DNA of 54,577 nt from Opitutales bacterium (lineage in GTDB: Bacteria > Verrucomicrobiota > Verrucomicrobiia > Opitutales > JABSRG01): positions 1 to 54,577 of the forward strand of contig JABSRG010000016.1 of NCBI GenBank assembly GCA_013215165.1, written 5' to 3'. The notes beneath the pieces are model-generated. The model had not been told where the DNA came from, did not search any database, and was given only the letters and a program-made list of their open reading frames with translations. This document shows, piece after piece, positions 1 to 8,608 of this stretch. Each line of letters starts with the position of its first letter. The first letter of the stretch is position 1. Position numbers and translations under genes: made by a program.

Positions 1-172
1 ATAGACACGATCAACCGCTACAGCCCATCAATACTCAGGTTTGATCTCCGCCATCAGGTCTTATGGGATGGCTGTGATTAATAAATATATTTACTATTGA
101 GCCAGAATCGGTCCACTCAATGCTCAATACAACAGTTCTCTCCAATCAAACCTGGAATTTATAACCGCTGAA

Positions 173-2161
173 ATGCTTCGTTTTGTCATCTTTTTCCTAA
201 CCTCCACTTGCTTTAATTTTGGCTCAGACGTTATCCGCGAATTATTGATACCTGATGTTTCCTACACCCATGTTACAATCAGCGAATCTGGAGAATTTCG
301 TTTATTCTTCAACAATCCTAAAAAATCCAAGGAGCTGCTGTTGATTGGACCGGATGACTCCGAGCAGATTATTCGTTCAGAAAGCGGACAATACTTTGTG
401 AGCCCTGTTTTCTTGGGTGAAAATGTCCTATCTTTCCGACGCAAAATAGAGCGAGATCCAAACAAAGATGCAAGGGATCATTTCGAATTGGGCACGACGT
501 TTGTCGATCTAAAGAACCCTAAACGCAACTTCGATTTTGTAAAGAAACTGACTAACAGAAATTACTCTATAACACAGAAATTAGAGAACAGCCTTATATT
601 CGGTATGCCAAACGAATCATACATTGATACTCTTTCACGAGAGCTCAATCAATCTAAAGAAGACAAAAACGGTTTCAAAATACCGATTTTCGAGAGATCA
701 AGAGCAATCCCTTTTAAATTGGACATCGAGAACGATGTTATCAAATTCTATGAGCAGCTCAAGTCAGAGTGGGCTAATAGGTGGATCTGTGATTCATCCG
801 AGAATCCGACGTTGGGATTTTCTTCTATAAGAACAGACAACAGAGCGCTTCTCTATAATGGCCAAAACATCGAAGAAACAACACTACCGCAAGGCTGTAT
901 TCCTCTGAATACGCGGAAAGATGGAACTCATTTCGCGATCAAACGCAACTCTGTTGAAGATTACAGCTTAATCATACTTTCTTCAGGGGGAAGAGAAATA
1001 GTAGAAACTATTTATGAATTCAAAGGGCGATCAAAGTTTTTCGAAACGAGGAGAATAAGATTGAGCCATGAAAACCTCGAATCTTTAGGAATTCTACTTC
1101 ATAGTGTGAAAGATGATTCATTTGTGTGGGTGAGCGACATAGAAGACTACCGGAAAGTCTATAAATTCCTAACTAAGAAATACAAAAATTATACAGAATT
1201 TGTCAAAAATAAGTTGATTAGTAGTCATGTGAAGCTACACGAGGTTTCGAGGAAGGGTAGAATACTCACGTTTGTAGTAAAAGATCCTTCAAATGCTTCT
1301 TACCTCTACGAATTAGATTTAGATGCCAAGTCCTTGAAAAAGATACTACACCTATGGACCGATCCAAAAGAAATCCCACAAGAATCTCTAAAAATCGACA
1401 AAATACCTCTCGATAAACATAACGTAAACATCCCGGTCTTAAAAAATATATATCGCGAAAAGTCTCCAATCATAGTCCTCTTTCATGTTAAATTTGGATC
1501 AGTCTCTTTACCAGAATCAGGAGAAAATAGGCCGTTAATGACTATCCTGGATCACCATGGATATGACTCTGTTCACGTAACCTTGCCTGGAACAAGAGGA
1601 CACGGCGAGGCTTTCTTTAACTTGGGAAAGGAAGGCTTACATGGAGTCTATGAAGACACCTTTAAAGCTGTAATTGACGATATTTCTGAAACTTATCCAG
1701 ACCGCAAAATTGTCGTTTTTTCGAGCCATTTATTAACACCGTCAGTGCTGAATTCTGCGATAAAGAACCAATTACCTTTGGACGGAATGCTGTTATCCAT
1801 TCCCATTTACGACGCTAGAAGATCAGGCATCCATCACAGTTGGTCATTCTTTCGTTCTATCGGCATTGATTATTACAATCGAGATGAATGGGTTGGCGAG
1901 ACTGATAATAGAAATTCTGAATTCTCAGAAATCGAAGTGATTAATAAGTTCGGAGCTATAAATTTCCCGGTGCACAATTTGTTCCTTGGAAAAGACAACA
2001 TTGGTTATCGTGAATTTCAGTCGTACAAAAGAAGGAATAAAAACACCCTCTCAGAAAACGTATTATATGACAAAATCGCAGATGCACCAAAGGGAGACGA
2101 TCTTGCAGTTTTAATCCACAAGGAACTCCTCAACAGCCTTGAATACCTACTTCGCAAATGA
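173..2161 (+). CDS. degenerate S9-type prolyl oligopeptidase / alpha-beta hydrolase-like exported protein
   Basis: This 662-residue protein has a short hydrophobic N-terminus, so it is probably exported. A long beta-rich region (about 30-400) resembles the propeller half of S9 peptidases. The C-terminal part resembles their alpha/beta-hydrolase half: LPGTRGHGEAF near residue 472 sits where the family has its Arg-Gly-rich motif after the oxyanion strand. The nucleophile elbow GxSxG is missing; the corresponding strand reads VVFSSHLLTPS near 513. A possible acidic residue lies in FLGKDNIGY (about 604) and a possible His in LIHKEL (about 646). If these assignments hold, the protein is probably not a normal serine peptidase. 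The coding sequence is visibly AT-rich compared with everything downstream, which suggests transfer. It ends 18 bp from a convergent ACT-domain gene. The family call is by fold-level resemblance only. Confidence 0.5.
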   Translation: MLRFVIFFLTSTCFNFGSDVIRELLIPDVSYTHVTISESGEFRLFFNNPKKSKELLLIGPDDSEQIIRSESGQYFVSPVFLGENVLSFRRKIERDPNKDARDHFELGTTFVDLKNPKRNFDFVKKLTNRNYSITQKLENSLIFGMPNESYIDTLSRELNQSKEDKNGFKIPIFERSRAIPFKLDIENDVIKFYEQLKSEWANRWICDSSENPTLGFSSIRTDNRALLYNGQNIEETTLPQGCIPLNTRKDGTHFAIKRNSVEDYSLIILSSGGREIVETIYEFKGRSKFFETRRIRLSHENLESLGILLHSVKDDSFVWVSDIEDYRKVYKFLTKKYKNYTEFVKNKLISSHVKLHEVSRKGRILTFVVKDPSNASYLYELDLDAKSLKKILHLWTDPKEIPQESLKIDKIPLDKHNVNIPVLKNIYREKSPIIVLFHVKFGSVSLPESGENRPLMTILDHHGYDSVHVTLPGTRGHGEAFFNLGKEGLHGVYEDTFKAVIDDISETYPDRKIVVFSSHLLTPSVLNSAIKNQLPLDGMLLSIPIYDARRSGIHHSWSFFRSIGIDYYNRDEWVGETDNRNSEFSEIEVINKFGAINFPVHNLFLGKDNIGYREFQSYKRRNKNTLSENVLYDKIADAPKGDDLAVLIHKELLNSLEYLLRK

Positions 2162-2179
2162 AGTTTCAAATCATCAAAT

Positions 2180-2584
2180 CTACTCCCCTAGTCCGCGTAA
2201 CACCAGCATCGCTTCGTCAGCCCGCTCGAACGGGACGAATACATGATCGTGGTTAAATCCAGCGAAGACGTTTGCTGGGATACGCTGTGCTGCCAGAGCG
2301 CCGGCGAAAACCGCCGTAAAACCGACCGCCTCCAGGCTAGACTGAACCGTTAAGGTGATTGCTGCAAAAATACCTTCATAAGCCATCCCATGACTATCAG
2401 CATGTAACTTAGGCACCACAAGTGTCAGACCCTCAGGCTCCTGAAACGAAGCAATAGGTTCAAGCTCAGCATGCTTACCGTAGAGCCCTCCTTCAAAGCT
2501 GAGGAAAACGAATTCGCCAGGGATGCGCTCAGGGGAAATATCTCTTAGCAGCGCTTTGAGTTCGTTTTCGTTCTCATTCATCAT
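2180..2584 (-). CDS. ACT domain-containing protein (COG3602-like)
   Basis: A 134-residue soluble protein with the layout of the small two-ACT-fold family: an N-terminal half with the pattern PGEFVFLSF and a C-terminal half ending in the hallmark HDHVFVPFERADEAMLVL, which matches the family motif HDHIFVP followed by a short helix. ACT folds bind amino acids or other small ligands, and this family is often annotated as an amino-acid-binding regulator; the ligand is unknown. No catalytic domain is attached. Its start overlaps by 11 bp the end of the upstream TPR-like gene, so the two are probably co-transcribed and translationally coupled. The opposite-strand gene ends 18 bp away. Confidence 0.8.
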   Translation of the reverse strand: MMNENENELKALLRDISPERIPGEFVFLSFEGGLYGKHAELEPIASFQEPEGLTLVVPKLHADSHGMAYEGIFAAITLTVQSSLEAVGFTAVFAGALAAQRIPANVFAGFNHDHVFVPFERADEAMLVLRGLGE

Positions 2585-3650
2585 CCAGTTCAGCCTTCAA
2601 CCAATCTATGGCGTTGACTTCACCGCAGAGATTGATCCGTTCTGCGTAGCGTGACCAAAGATCGGGATCTGTATTCACAGCATCGATCAGTGGCCTTGTT
2701 TCACGGAGCACTCTCACCACTCGATCATATTCGTCATCGATACTTCGTCGCGCTTGTGCGACAGAAAGACCGTCATAGGGTGACGGGTAATCTTCTGGAA
2801 GACCTTCCAAGCCAGCTCGCTCGATAGATATGCCCGAGAGGTATTCCACGGCATAGCGCCCGAGGCCTATGCCACTCAAACGCTCTCCCATTGATGATAC
2901 TAAGGCACGCACCTCGACGCTATCTTCTTCAGAGAGGGTCAAAGCCTGCCAAATTAGTGAGTCGCCCAGTTCGCGCATGTCGTTGGCATAAGGGACAACC
3001 ACCTGTGCTGCGCTCAATGCTCGTGCCTCAGAATAGCTATTCCCGACAGCCAAGAAGACATCCTGTGCATTCAACATGAAATGCTGCGCATAATTCTCAA
3101 ATCCGGTTCGATGCGATGTCTCATTAAGAACAGAAATAGCCTCATCCATTTGCCCGGACTGCGCCAGACTTTGAGCATAAAGATACCCGGCCAAAGCATT
3201 GCTGGAATCCACCTCGAAAAACCGCTGTCGGAACTCTTTTTGCTCCTCAGGCTCAAGGCCACTCAAATTGGCAGCAGCATACAGGGCAAATGGGTTTTCA
3301 GGCTCTTGCTCCAAGCTTGTGCGAATCAGATCGATATCAACTAGCAACATACCTGCCGCAGCGAATCTATCTGCAAAAAGGCTGTTTCTGGGAATACCCC
3401 TCAGCCACACGTCGGCAGCAGCACGGCTCAGAGGCTTATCCTTTAAAAAATCAAAAACCTCACTTTGCCGGTCATCCGGCTGGGATGGTTTCTTTTCTAT
3501 CCCGTCCAGCTCAACCAGCGAATTTCGGTCAACTTGGTCAGACCTATTAATTTCTACATCAGTGACACCCGGCCCGAAGAAAACCCACATCACACCCACG
3601 ACAATCGCACCTATTAAAGCAGCTAAGGTGTGAGATATGGCTGTCTTCAT
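2574..3650 (-). CDS. membrane-anchored TPR-like protein, function unknown
   Basis: A 358-residue protein with one N-terminal transmembrane segment (about residues 8-28, ending WVFFGPGV) and a long alpha-helical remainder. Stretches such as NPFALYAAANLSGLEPEEQKE and ALAGYLYAQSLAQSGQMDEA look like degenerate tetratricopeptide repeats at about 120-180, preceded by an acidic linker. The topology suggests a periplasmic TPR domain tethered to the inner membrane. No enzymatic motif is visible and I do not recognise a named family. It overlaps the ACT-domain gene downstream by 11 bp and lies about 50 bp after the start-distal end of nothing else on its strand, so it probably begins this two-gene unit. 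Confidence 0.6.
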   Translation of the reverse strand: MKTAISHTLAALIGAIVVGVMWVFFGPGVTDVEINRSDQVDRNSLVELDGIEKKPSQPDDRQSEVFDFLKDKPLSRAAADVWLRGIPRNSLFADRFAAAGMLLVDIDLIRTSLEQEPENPFALYAAANLSGLEPEEQKEFRQRFFEVDSSNALAGYLYAQSLAQSGQMDEAISVLNETSHRTGFENYAQHFMLNAQDVFLAVGNSYSEARALSAAQVVVPYANDMRELGDSLIWQALTLSEEDSVEVRALVSSMGERLSGIGLGRYAVEYLSGISIERAGLEGLPEDYPSPYDGLSVAQARRSIDDEYDRVVRVLRETRPLIDAVNTDPDLWSRYAERINLCGEVNAIDWLKAELDDE

Positions 3651-3703
3651 GCCGAAATAAAGGGTAGCCGCATCACGTCTGTCAAATCCACGCTTCCGCC
3701 ACT

Positions 3704-4477
3704 CTAATCAAAGATTCCCGCTAAATACTCTAGAGCATCCATCCGGATGGGCATGAAGTATAAGTGATCATCATTCGCTTTGACCTCCTCGACAATTTCT
3801 CGTGCGACTGCTTGGTTTCCGGCCACAGTGAAGGCGAAATCGCGTGGGAAGAGGGCCTGGTTTATATCGATCCAATAAGCCTTACTCTTTTCGCTACGGA
3901 CAGGCGATAAGCCCCAAAAAATGGGTATTTCGGCAGGTAACAGATCGCGATAGGCCCGCAATAAATCAATGGAGAAGAAAGGCTGACTAAACAACCCACA
4001 GGCCCCGGCATCCATCTTCTTACGCACATACTCAAATTCGTCCTGCATTCCCTGGCGGTATGGGTCGAGCCCGGCATAGACATGCAGGTCGGGCCGGAGC
4101 TCACGAAGCTTAGTAATCACTGATAAACAATGGCCGGATGCCCGTTCGACCATTTTACCTGGAGACGGGTCCCCCGATACAACCAGCACTTCCCCAAAAC
4201 CCTCCACGGCAGCAAGGAGACGCTCTTCGGCACCATCGACATCAAAATCAACCGCACGTATATGAGGCACTTGATTTTCAAAATGCGGAGCCACCGCGCG
4301 GCACGCTTCCCAGCTCGGCGTTTTAAACCGCACGAGATCAGGGATATTCACGGTGTCGATCTGAGGAAACCGACGCGCGATTCCCTCTGCCTCTTCTAGT
4401 AAGACAGCCTGTTTACGTGGAACGAGTTCGATCGAATAGCGCGTCATAAAAATAGAGTGATTAAAAAGCACAGGCAT
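3704..4477 (-). CDS. methylenetetrahydrofolate reductase family protein (short, MetF-like)
   Basis: The protein matches the TIM-barrel MTHFR family: an N-terminal RYSIELVPR takes the place of the usual SFEFFPP, followed by VSGDPSPG (about 120), AGACGLFSQPFF (about 175) and IFWGLSPV. At 257 residues it is shorter than typical MetF (about 290). MTHFR reduces methylene-tetrahydrofolate with a reduced flavin to methyl-tetrahydrofolate, the methyl donor for MetH, which lies about 4 kb away. The N-terminal motif differs from canonical MetF, so substrate and reductant are uncertain. Two starts are possible: ATG at 4477 or ATG at 4447, which begins directly at MTRYSIELVPR and matches the family better. 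Neither has a strong ribosome-binding site. Confidence 0.7.
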   Translation of the reverse strand: MPVLFNHSIFMTRYSIELVPRKQAVLLEEAEGIARRFPQIDTVNIPDLVRFKTPSWEACRAVAPHFENQVPHIRAVDFDVDGAEERLLAAVEGFGEVLVVSGDPSPGKMVERASGHCLSVITKLRELRPDLHVYAGLDPYRQGMQDEFEYVRKKMDAGACGLFSQPFFSIDLLRAYRDLLPAEIPIFWGLSPVRSEKSKAYWIDINQALFPRDFAFTVAGNQAVAREIVEEVKANDDHLYFMPIRMDALEYLAGIFD

Positions 4478-4503
4478 CCTATAGAAATTCTAATTTTCCT
4501 GGA

Positions 4504-4705
4504 GCACAGATTACGCAGATTTACACAGATAAGTATTTTGTTATTAGGTGTTTATGATTGTCCTCGAGAAGGATGAAAGTTACATGATTACCTTTGAATT
4601 GGCGAGGTATCCATACGCTTTATCCTGTAGAATTTTGTGAACGATTCTCTTTTTCGTAAATCTCTCTTGTTCATAAAGATCTGTGAATATCTGCGTAATC
4701 TGTGG
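4504..4705. repeat. 202-bp element bounded by 27-nt inverted repeats, no ORF
   Basis: Bases 4504-4530 and 4679-4705 are inverted copies matching at 24 of 27 positions, with the core ACAGATTACGCAGAT. The 148 bp between them contain no convincing ORF and are AT-rich. The layout looks like a small non-autonomous element or a repeat shell that has lost its internal gene. It lies directly upstream of the MTHFR-like start and next to the GxxExxY cassette. Confidence 0.75.
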
Positions 4706-4748
4706 TCAAAATCATGGGATAGTTGTGATTAAAAAGGATGATTTCTCA

Positions 4749-4983
4749 GCCGCAGAAGCATTTTTCAACGAAACCATAGCACCGTCATTTTGAATTTATT
4801 TTCCGCGTTTTTCTGCGCATTCCGCGGCTCATTGAATATTTTGAATTGCATGCCCAGGGACACGTAAACTCTCCATTCACCCATTTCTTTGCCGCAGAAG
4901 ACGCGGAGTAGCGCGGAAAAATTTTTCTTAACGAAGTCATTCTATCGTCATTTCTATTTCAATTCTGCTCACTCCGCGGCTCG
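4749..4983. repeat. left flanking repeat of GxxExxY cassette (palindromic modules)
   Basis: This stretch holds two palindromic modules, 4749-4828 (degenerate) and 4891-4980. Each opens with GCCGCAGAAG and closes with a version of TTCCGCGGC. The linker starting CTCATTGAATATT lies between them. Bases 4795-4983 align directly with 5488-5691 on the other side of the GxxExxY gene, so the gene is flanked by direct repeats that are themselves internally inverted. No ORF is present. Confidence 0.8.
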
Positions 4984-5026
4984 TTGTTTTCTACACTGAA
5001 CACATCGAGACATGAGAGCTTCACTA

Positions 5027-5473
5027 TCACCTACTGCGAGCCATGCGTTCGATTTCAACTTTCGGATGGGCACCGAAGTTAATCAGGAAACCTAGTTCTA
5101 GCCCGGTAGCCTTCAGATAGTTTATCATCTGTGCCCGGTGCACATGGGCGAGGGCCTTCACCCCTTTAATTTCGAGTATAATTTTTCCGTAGCAGATGAA
5201 ATCTGGGGCATACTGCTGCTCTAAAGGCTCGCCTTTGTATTCCAATTGCAACCGAGCTTGCTCACGGAATGGGATGCTCTGTCTTGTGAGTTCTTTACAC
5301 AGGCACTCCTGATAAACGGCTTCAAGAAAACCACATCCCATTTCTCGGTATACTTCAAAAACAGCACCCCGAATGGCGTAGGACTCGTCGCGATAAAGAA
5401 ACTTTGAATCGTCGATGTTTTTAGCATCAGAAGATGTGGAACTCTCCATTGACTCATTTTCGGGAAAATTCAT
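5027..5473 (-). CDS. GxxExxY family protein (PD-(D/E)XK nuclease-like)
   Basis: A 148-residue protein carrying the family signature GFLEAVY (G-x-x-E-x-x-Y) near residue 47. Further on, APDFICYGKIILEIKG (about 89-104) fits a PD-(D/E)XK active site: Asp in PDF, then E-x-K. The first ~25 residues are Ser/Asp/Asn-rich and look disordered; the conserved part starts at YAIRGAVFEVYREMG. The family is common, sporadic, and of unknown function. Here it sits alone inside palindromic flanking repeats (4749-4983 and 5488-5691), not in an operon, which suggests that the gene and its repeats form one unit. Nuclease activity is inferred from the motif only. Confidence 0.85.
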   Translation of the reverse strand: MNFPENESMESSTSSDAKNIDDSKFLYRDESYAIRGAVFEVYREMGCGFLEAVYQECLCKELTRQSIPFREQARLQLEYKGEPLEQQYAPDFICYGKIILEIKGVKALAHVHRAQMINYLKATGLELGFLINFGAHPKVEIERMARSR

Positions 5474-5487
5474 CCAAGCTCCATTTT

Positions 5488-5691
5488 AAATTTAATTTCT
5501 GCGCTATTCTGCGTCTTCCGCGGCTCATTGAATATTCTGAATTGCAAGCCGAGAGGCACACACAAACTCTCCATAAACCCGTTTTTTTTAGCCGCAGAAG
5601 ACGCGGAATTGCGCGGAAGTTTTATCCGGAAAGTCATTCTATCTTCATTTCAATTTTAAATTCCGCGCTTTTCTGCGTCTTCCGCGGCCTG
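5488..5691. repeat. right flanking repeat of GxxExxY cassette
   Basis: This is a direct-repeat partner of 4795-4983. It begins with the closing arm of a module (5495-5523, ending TTCCGCGGC), continues through the shared linker CTCATTGAATATT, and contains a complete module at 5591-5688. That module's 28-nt arms (5591-5618 and 5661-5688) are complementary at 24 of 28 positions, so the RNA or single-stranded DNA would form a long hairpin. It ends 12 bp from the stop of the btuB-like gene. Confidence 0.8.
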
Positions 5692-5702
5692 TTAATTGTT
5701 CT

Positions 5703-7535
5703 CTAGAAATCAAAACCGACCTGGCCTACTACGCGGCGTCCCAACGCGGGGAATCCGTGAACAGATTCGTAGGATTCATCGAGCAGGTTGGTTGCAGCGA
5801 GGCGAAGCGTCATGTTTTCTCCGTAGTTGTAGCTAAGGCCCGCGTCGAATGTCAGGAAGTCTTCGCCATCAATACGCAGAAATGTCTGAGCATTGATGTC
5901 TTCTCTGCCCACGATCCAGCGTCCTTTAATGTCGAAGCCCCAGACATCACCGATATAGGCGTAGGAAACACTAGTGGTGTGCTCGGGGCGACGCAACAGG
6001 CGGAGATCGGATCCGGTATCCTCAGCCTCAAGCCAAGTATAGCTCATTCCAAACTCATGAGGCTGATCGACAGGACGGAAACGCGTCTCAAGTTCGACGC
6101 CACGCGTGCGTGCTTCAGCGATATTGATTGAGGTCGAAGGAAACACGGAAAAATCGCTAGTAATCAGGTTATCCAGATCGTTTTGAAAATAACCGATACG
6201 TGCTCCGAGTTGGCCATCCAGCCAAAATGTCTCAATATCTAGACCCCATCCGAGTGATTCCTCAGGCTCAAGATCTGGGTTGCCCACGAAGAATGGACTA
6301 TCCGCAGTGAGTTCAAGAAAACTCGGCGCACGGAACCCAGTCCCGACGTTGGCTCTAAGAAATACCTTTTCTTCAACGGCTTCCCAAATCGCACCGGCCT
6401 TCCAAGTGATCTCAGAGCCAAAAGAGTCGAAGTCATCAGCACGCACCGCGGTGGACAGGGTGAAACGCTCGGTGACGTCCCAAAGATTCTCTACGAACAC
6501 GGCATGCAGATCTTGATCGGTGTCGACTGAACCAAAACCGGTCGATAAGCTATCCGCGCGCTCGCCATTATATCCGAAGGTAAGGGTATGTGCTTCCAAG
6601 ATAACCGTATTCTGTAAATCGATGACGAAGCGCTTGTTTTCAAGCAGCGTCTCGCTGGCAAAGGTGGGATCGATCGAAATAAACTCTTGATCCTGATAAC
6701 CCAAGGTGAGTCGCGTGCTCCATGTGTCGGAGAAGGTCGCTTCGGCAAAAACTGTAGTGAGAAACTGTTCCTCGCTATCCTCGTTATCTAGATCATTAAC
6801 AAAGCGACTGTTGGGGCTCCCGTAGATCTGATGAAAGCGACGAAAGGTCGTACCAATAGTCACTTCGTCTGACACCGCATAATCCAAACGCAGAGCCAAC
6901 TGATCACTATCGAAGGCATTATTAGGACGCTCGTTATCTGTGGAAAACGCGCTTGCCGCGATGCTGAATGATAGAGCGTCATAAGCGCCTTGTGCATTCA
7001 AAGAGCCGCCGAATGTTTCATTGGAACCAAACAAACCACTCAGGCCATAGGTGAGATCACCCTCACCCTTGATTGAATTGATGGCAATGACTCCCCCGAT
7101 TGCATCCGCGCCGTAGAGCACACTGTGTGGCCCACGTACGATCTCAATTTGCGACGTGTTCCCTGGAAGGACACCGCCCAAGAAATTTCCATACAATGTG
7201 TTCGCATCTGATACGCGAATGCCGTCGACCACAAATAACGTATGGTCGCTTTCGGTGCCGCGCAGGAAAATAGAAGATGCCGCCCCCTGAGCGCCATTCT
7301 GGGCGACATTTACACCAGGAACACGCTCAACTACCTCACTGAGTGATTGTGGAAAACTGACATCGATTTCAACCGAATCGATCAGGCTGACGGTGCTTGT
7401 TGCTTCCAACAAGGTGCGGTCTCCGCGGTGAGGCGTGACAACGACAAGTTCGAGCTCTTCCAATTGAGCGTGCGCTGAGACAGCACCTGAAAGACAGGCT
7501 AGGCTCAGGGTGAGGATTTTCTGGGTTGTTTTCAT
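5703..7535 (-). CDS. btuB: TonB-dependent outer-membrane receptor, vitamin B12 type
   Basis: A 610-residue outer-membrane receptor. It has a Sec signal peptide ending at SAHAQ (residue about 24) and a Ton-box-like ELVVVTP next to it. The plug domain (about 45-150) contains VPGVNVAQNG, SSIFLRGTESDHTLFVVDGIR and IEIVRGPHSVLYGADAIGGVI. The 22-strand barrel ends in the aromatic residue typical of the outer-membrane insertion signal (VGQVGFDF). Length and plug sequence match BtuB-like cobalamin receptors. The btuF-like binding protein lies 106 bp upstream on the same strand and metH is divergent from it, which supports cobalamin as the substrate. A related corrinoid or haem cannot be excluded. No inner-membrane BtuCD genes are in the window. 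Confidence 0.85.
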   Translation of the reverse strand: MKTTQKILTLSLACLSGAVSAHAQLEELELVVVTPHRGDRTLLEATSTVSLIDSVEIDVSFPQSLSEVVERVPGVNVAQNGAQGAASSIFLRGTESDHTLFVVDGIRVSDANTLYGNFLGGVLPGNTSQIEIVRGPHSVLYGADAIGGVIAINSIKGEGDLTYGLSGLFGSNETFGGSLNAQGAYDALSFSIAASAFSTDNERPNNAFDSDQLALRLDYAVSDEVTIGTTFRRFHQIYGSPNSRFVNDLDNEDSEEQFLTTVFAEATFSDTWSTRLTLGYQDQEFISIDPTFASETLLENKRFVIDLQNTVILEAHTLTFGYNGERADSLSTGFGSVDTDQDLHAVFVENLWDVTERFTLSTAVRADDFDSFGSEITWKAGAIWEAVEEKVFLRANVGTGFRAPSFLELTADSPFFVGNPDLEPEESLGWGLDIETFWLDGQLGARIGYFQNDLDNLITSDFSVFPSTSINIAEARTRGVELETRFRPVDQPHEFGMSYTWLEAEDTGSDLRLLRRPEHTTSVSYAYIGDVWGFDIKGRWIVGREDINAQTFLRIDGEDFLTFDAGLSYNYGENMTLRLAATNLLDESYESVHGFPALGRRVVGQVGFDF

Positions 7536-7641
7536 AGAAAGTGAATTGAATGTGCGTGGTGTGTAGAGAATTGGGGATGATTGCGAGCCATCAGAATTTG
7601 TTGCAGTCGAATGCTGTGCCCATTGGCACGGTAATGGTAAA

Positions 7642-8511
7642 TCATTGATGGGGTTTGCTCAGATCTTGGAGCATTGCCAAGGCATCGATAGTTCGAGGGC
7701 CGTTCACAACGAAAAGACCTGGATCCGCCAGGACAAATCGAGGCCGCCGTATCTCAAAAACCAGCTTCCAAAACGGGTGGCTTCCGGCCTCGATAGCCGC
7801 GAGTGTCTGCTGATTGCGACGCAATGTGCCCGCCGTAGATGATGCGATCACAACGACATCGGGTATATCGGCCAGAACAGCCTCTTTGCTCAACTGGGGC
7901 CAGGCCGATGTTGAAGCGGCAGCAACATTCCGCAATCCGACCGTTTCAATCAAGTCGCCGGGAAAACTCCCCTCACCCGCCGCATAAAGATCTTCTGCAT
8001 CATAAGTTAACAAGATAGACTTGCTGACTGAATTGCCATCAGCGCGAGCCTCCGCGACCAGCTCTTTCCAAGCATCGACTAAAGCCATGGCAGCTTCTAG
8101 CTCGCCCGCAATTTGGCCGATCAAAAGCGTCGCAGAGAAAAGATCATCAAGATCCTCCATCGGTGCAATGCGGACCGGAATGTCCAGACTGCGAAGCCGG
8201 TCTAAATTTTCATCAACAGCAGCCAAATGATTGATGAGAATAAGATCCGGATCTATCCCAAGTATGGTCTCAAAATCAGGGTCAATCATGCCGCCCACGT
8301 CGCGGACCATACGCGCTTCTTCGGGATAAGTAGCATACCGCGTTCGTCCTACTACATGGTCGCCATGCCCCAAATAGAAAAAGAGCTCCGTCAAACCTGA
8401 ACCCAGAACAACAACGCGGTCGGCCTCAATCGGCGCTGCGGACACACCGCCCCAACCCCCAAACGCTATGAGCAACGAATAAATCAGACTGGAAAATCTA
8501 TTACGAATCAT
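7642..8511 (-). CDS. btuF: cobalamin-type ABC transporter substrate-binding protein
   Basis: A class III periplasmic binding protein of about 289 residues. The signal peptide ends near GVSAAP. Recognisable parts are [25 protein letters not shown] (N-lobe), [21 protein letters not shown], the long bridging helix around residues 140-165, and [17 protein letters not shown] (C-lobe). This is the BtuF/HmuT-type layout. I start it at ATG 8511 because the codon before it is a TTG. No clear Shine-Dalgarno precedes either, and a 16-bp palindrome ends 3 bp upstream. The btuB-like receptor follows on the same strand and metH is divergent, so it probably delivers cobalamin to an inner-membrane permease encoded elsewhere. 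Haem-type ligands remain possible. Confidence 0.8.
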   Translation of the reverse strand: MIRNRFSSLIYSLLIAFGGWGGVSAAPIEADRVVVLGSGLTELFFYLGHGDHVVGRTRYATYPEEARMVRDVGGMIDPDFETILGIDPDLILINHLAAVDENLDRLRSLDIPVRIAPMEDLDDLFSATLLIGQIAGELEAAMALVDAWKELVAEARADGNSVSKSILLTYDAEDLYAAGEGSFPGDLIETVGLRNVAAASTSAWPQLSKEAVLADIPDVVVIASSTAGTLRRNQQTLAAIEAGSHPFWKLVFEIRRPRFVLADPGLFVVNGPRTIDALAMLQDLSKPHQ

Positions 8512-8514
8512 CAA

Positions 8515-8530
8515 ATCAAGATATCTTGAT
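8515..8530. promoter_or_regulatory. perfect 16-bp palindrome in the btuF/metH divergent promoter
   Basis: ATCAAGATATCTTGAT is a perfect inverted repeat placed 3 bp upstream of the btuF ATG and about 80 bp upstream of the metH ATG. On the minus strand a TTGACA lies about 35 bp further upstream. The position and symmetry suggest the operator of a dimeric regulator controlling B12 uptake and methionine synthesis together. I recall similar palindromes for ArsR-type methionine regulators (SahR), but could not verify the match. Confidence 0.6.
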
Positions 8531-8608
8531 GCGATCGAAATAAATCCGGATTTGCTTCCCAGGTGTCAATGCGTTTTGTTTCTCCAACTTAAGGATCAGT
8601 ATTTCTAC

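Noticed and set aside
3199-3633. 144-codon plus-strand frame over the TPR-like gene
   Set aside because: Overlaps in antisense a gene with a membrane segment and TPR-like pattern; no start signal or family match.
63-4735. Similarity of 63-85 and 4714-4735 (ATGGGAT...TGTGATTAA)
   Set aside because: Short and AT-rich, and the left copy has no neighbouring inverted-repeat element; chance cannot be excluded.
8512-8608. Possible cobalamin riboswitch in the btuF/metH spacer
   Set aside because: Only about 97 bp are available, and no GCCACTG box or long multibranched fold was found.
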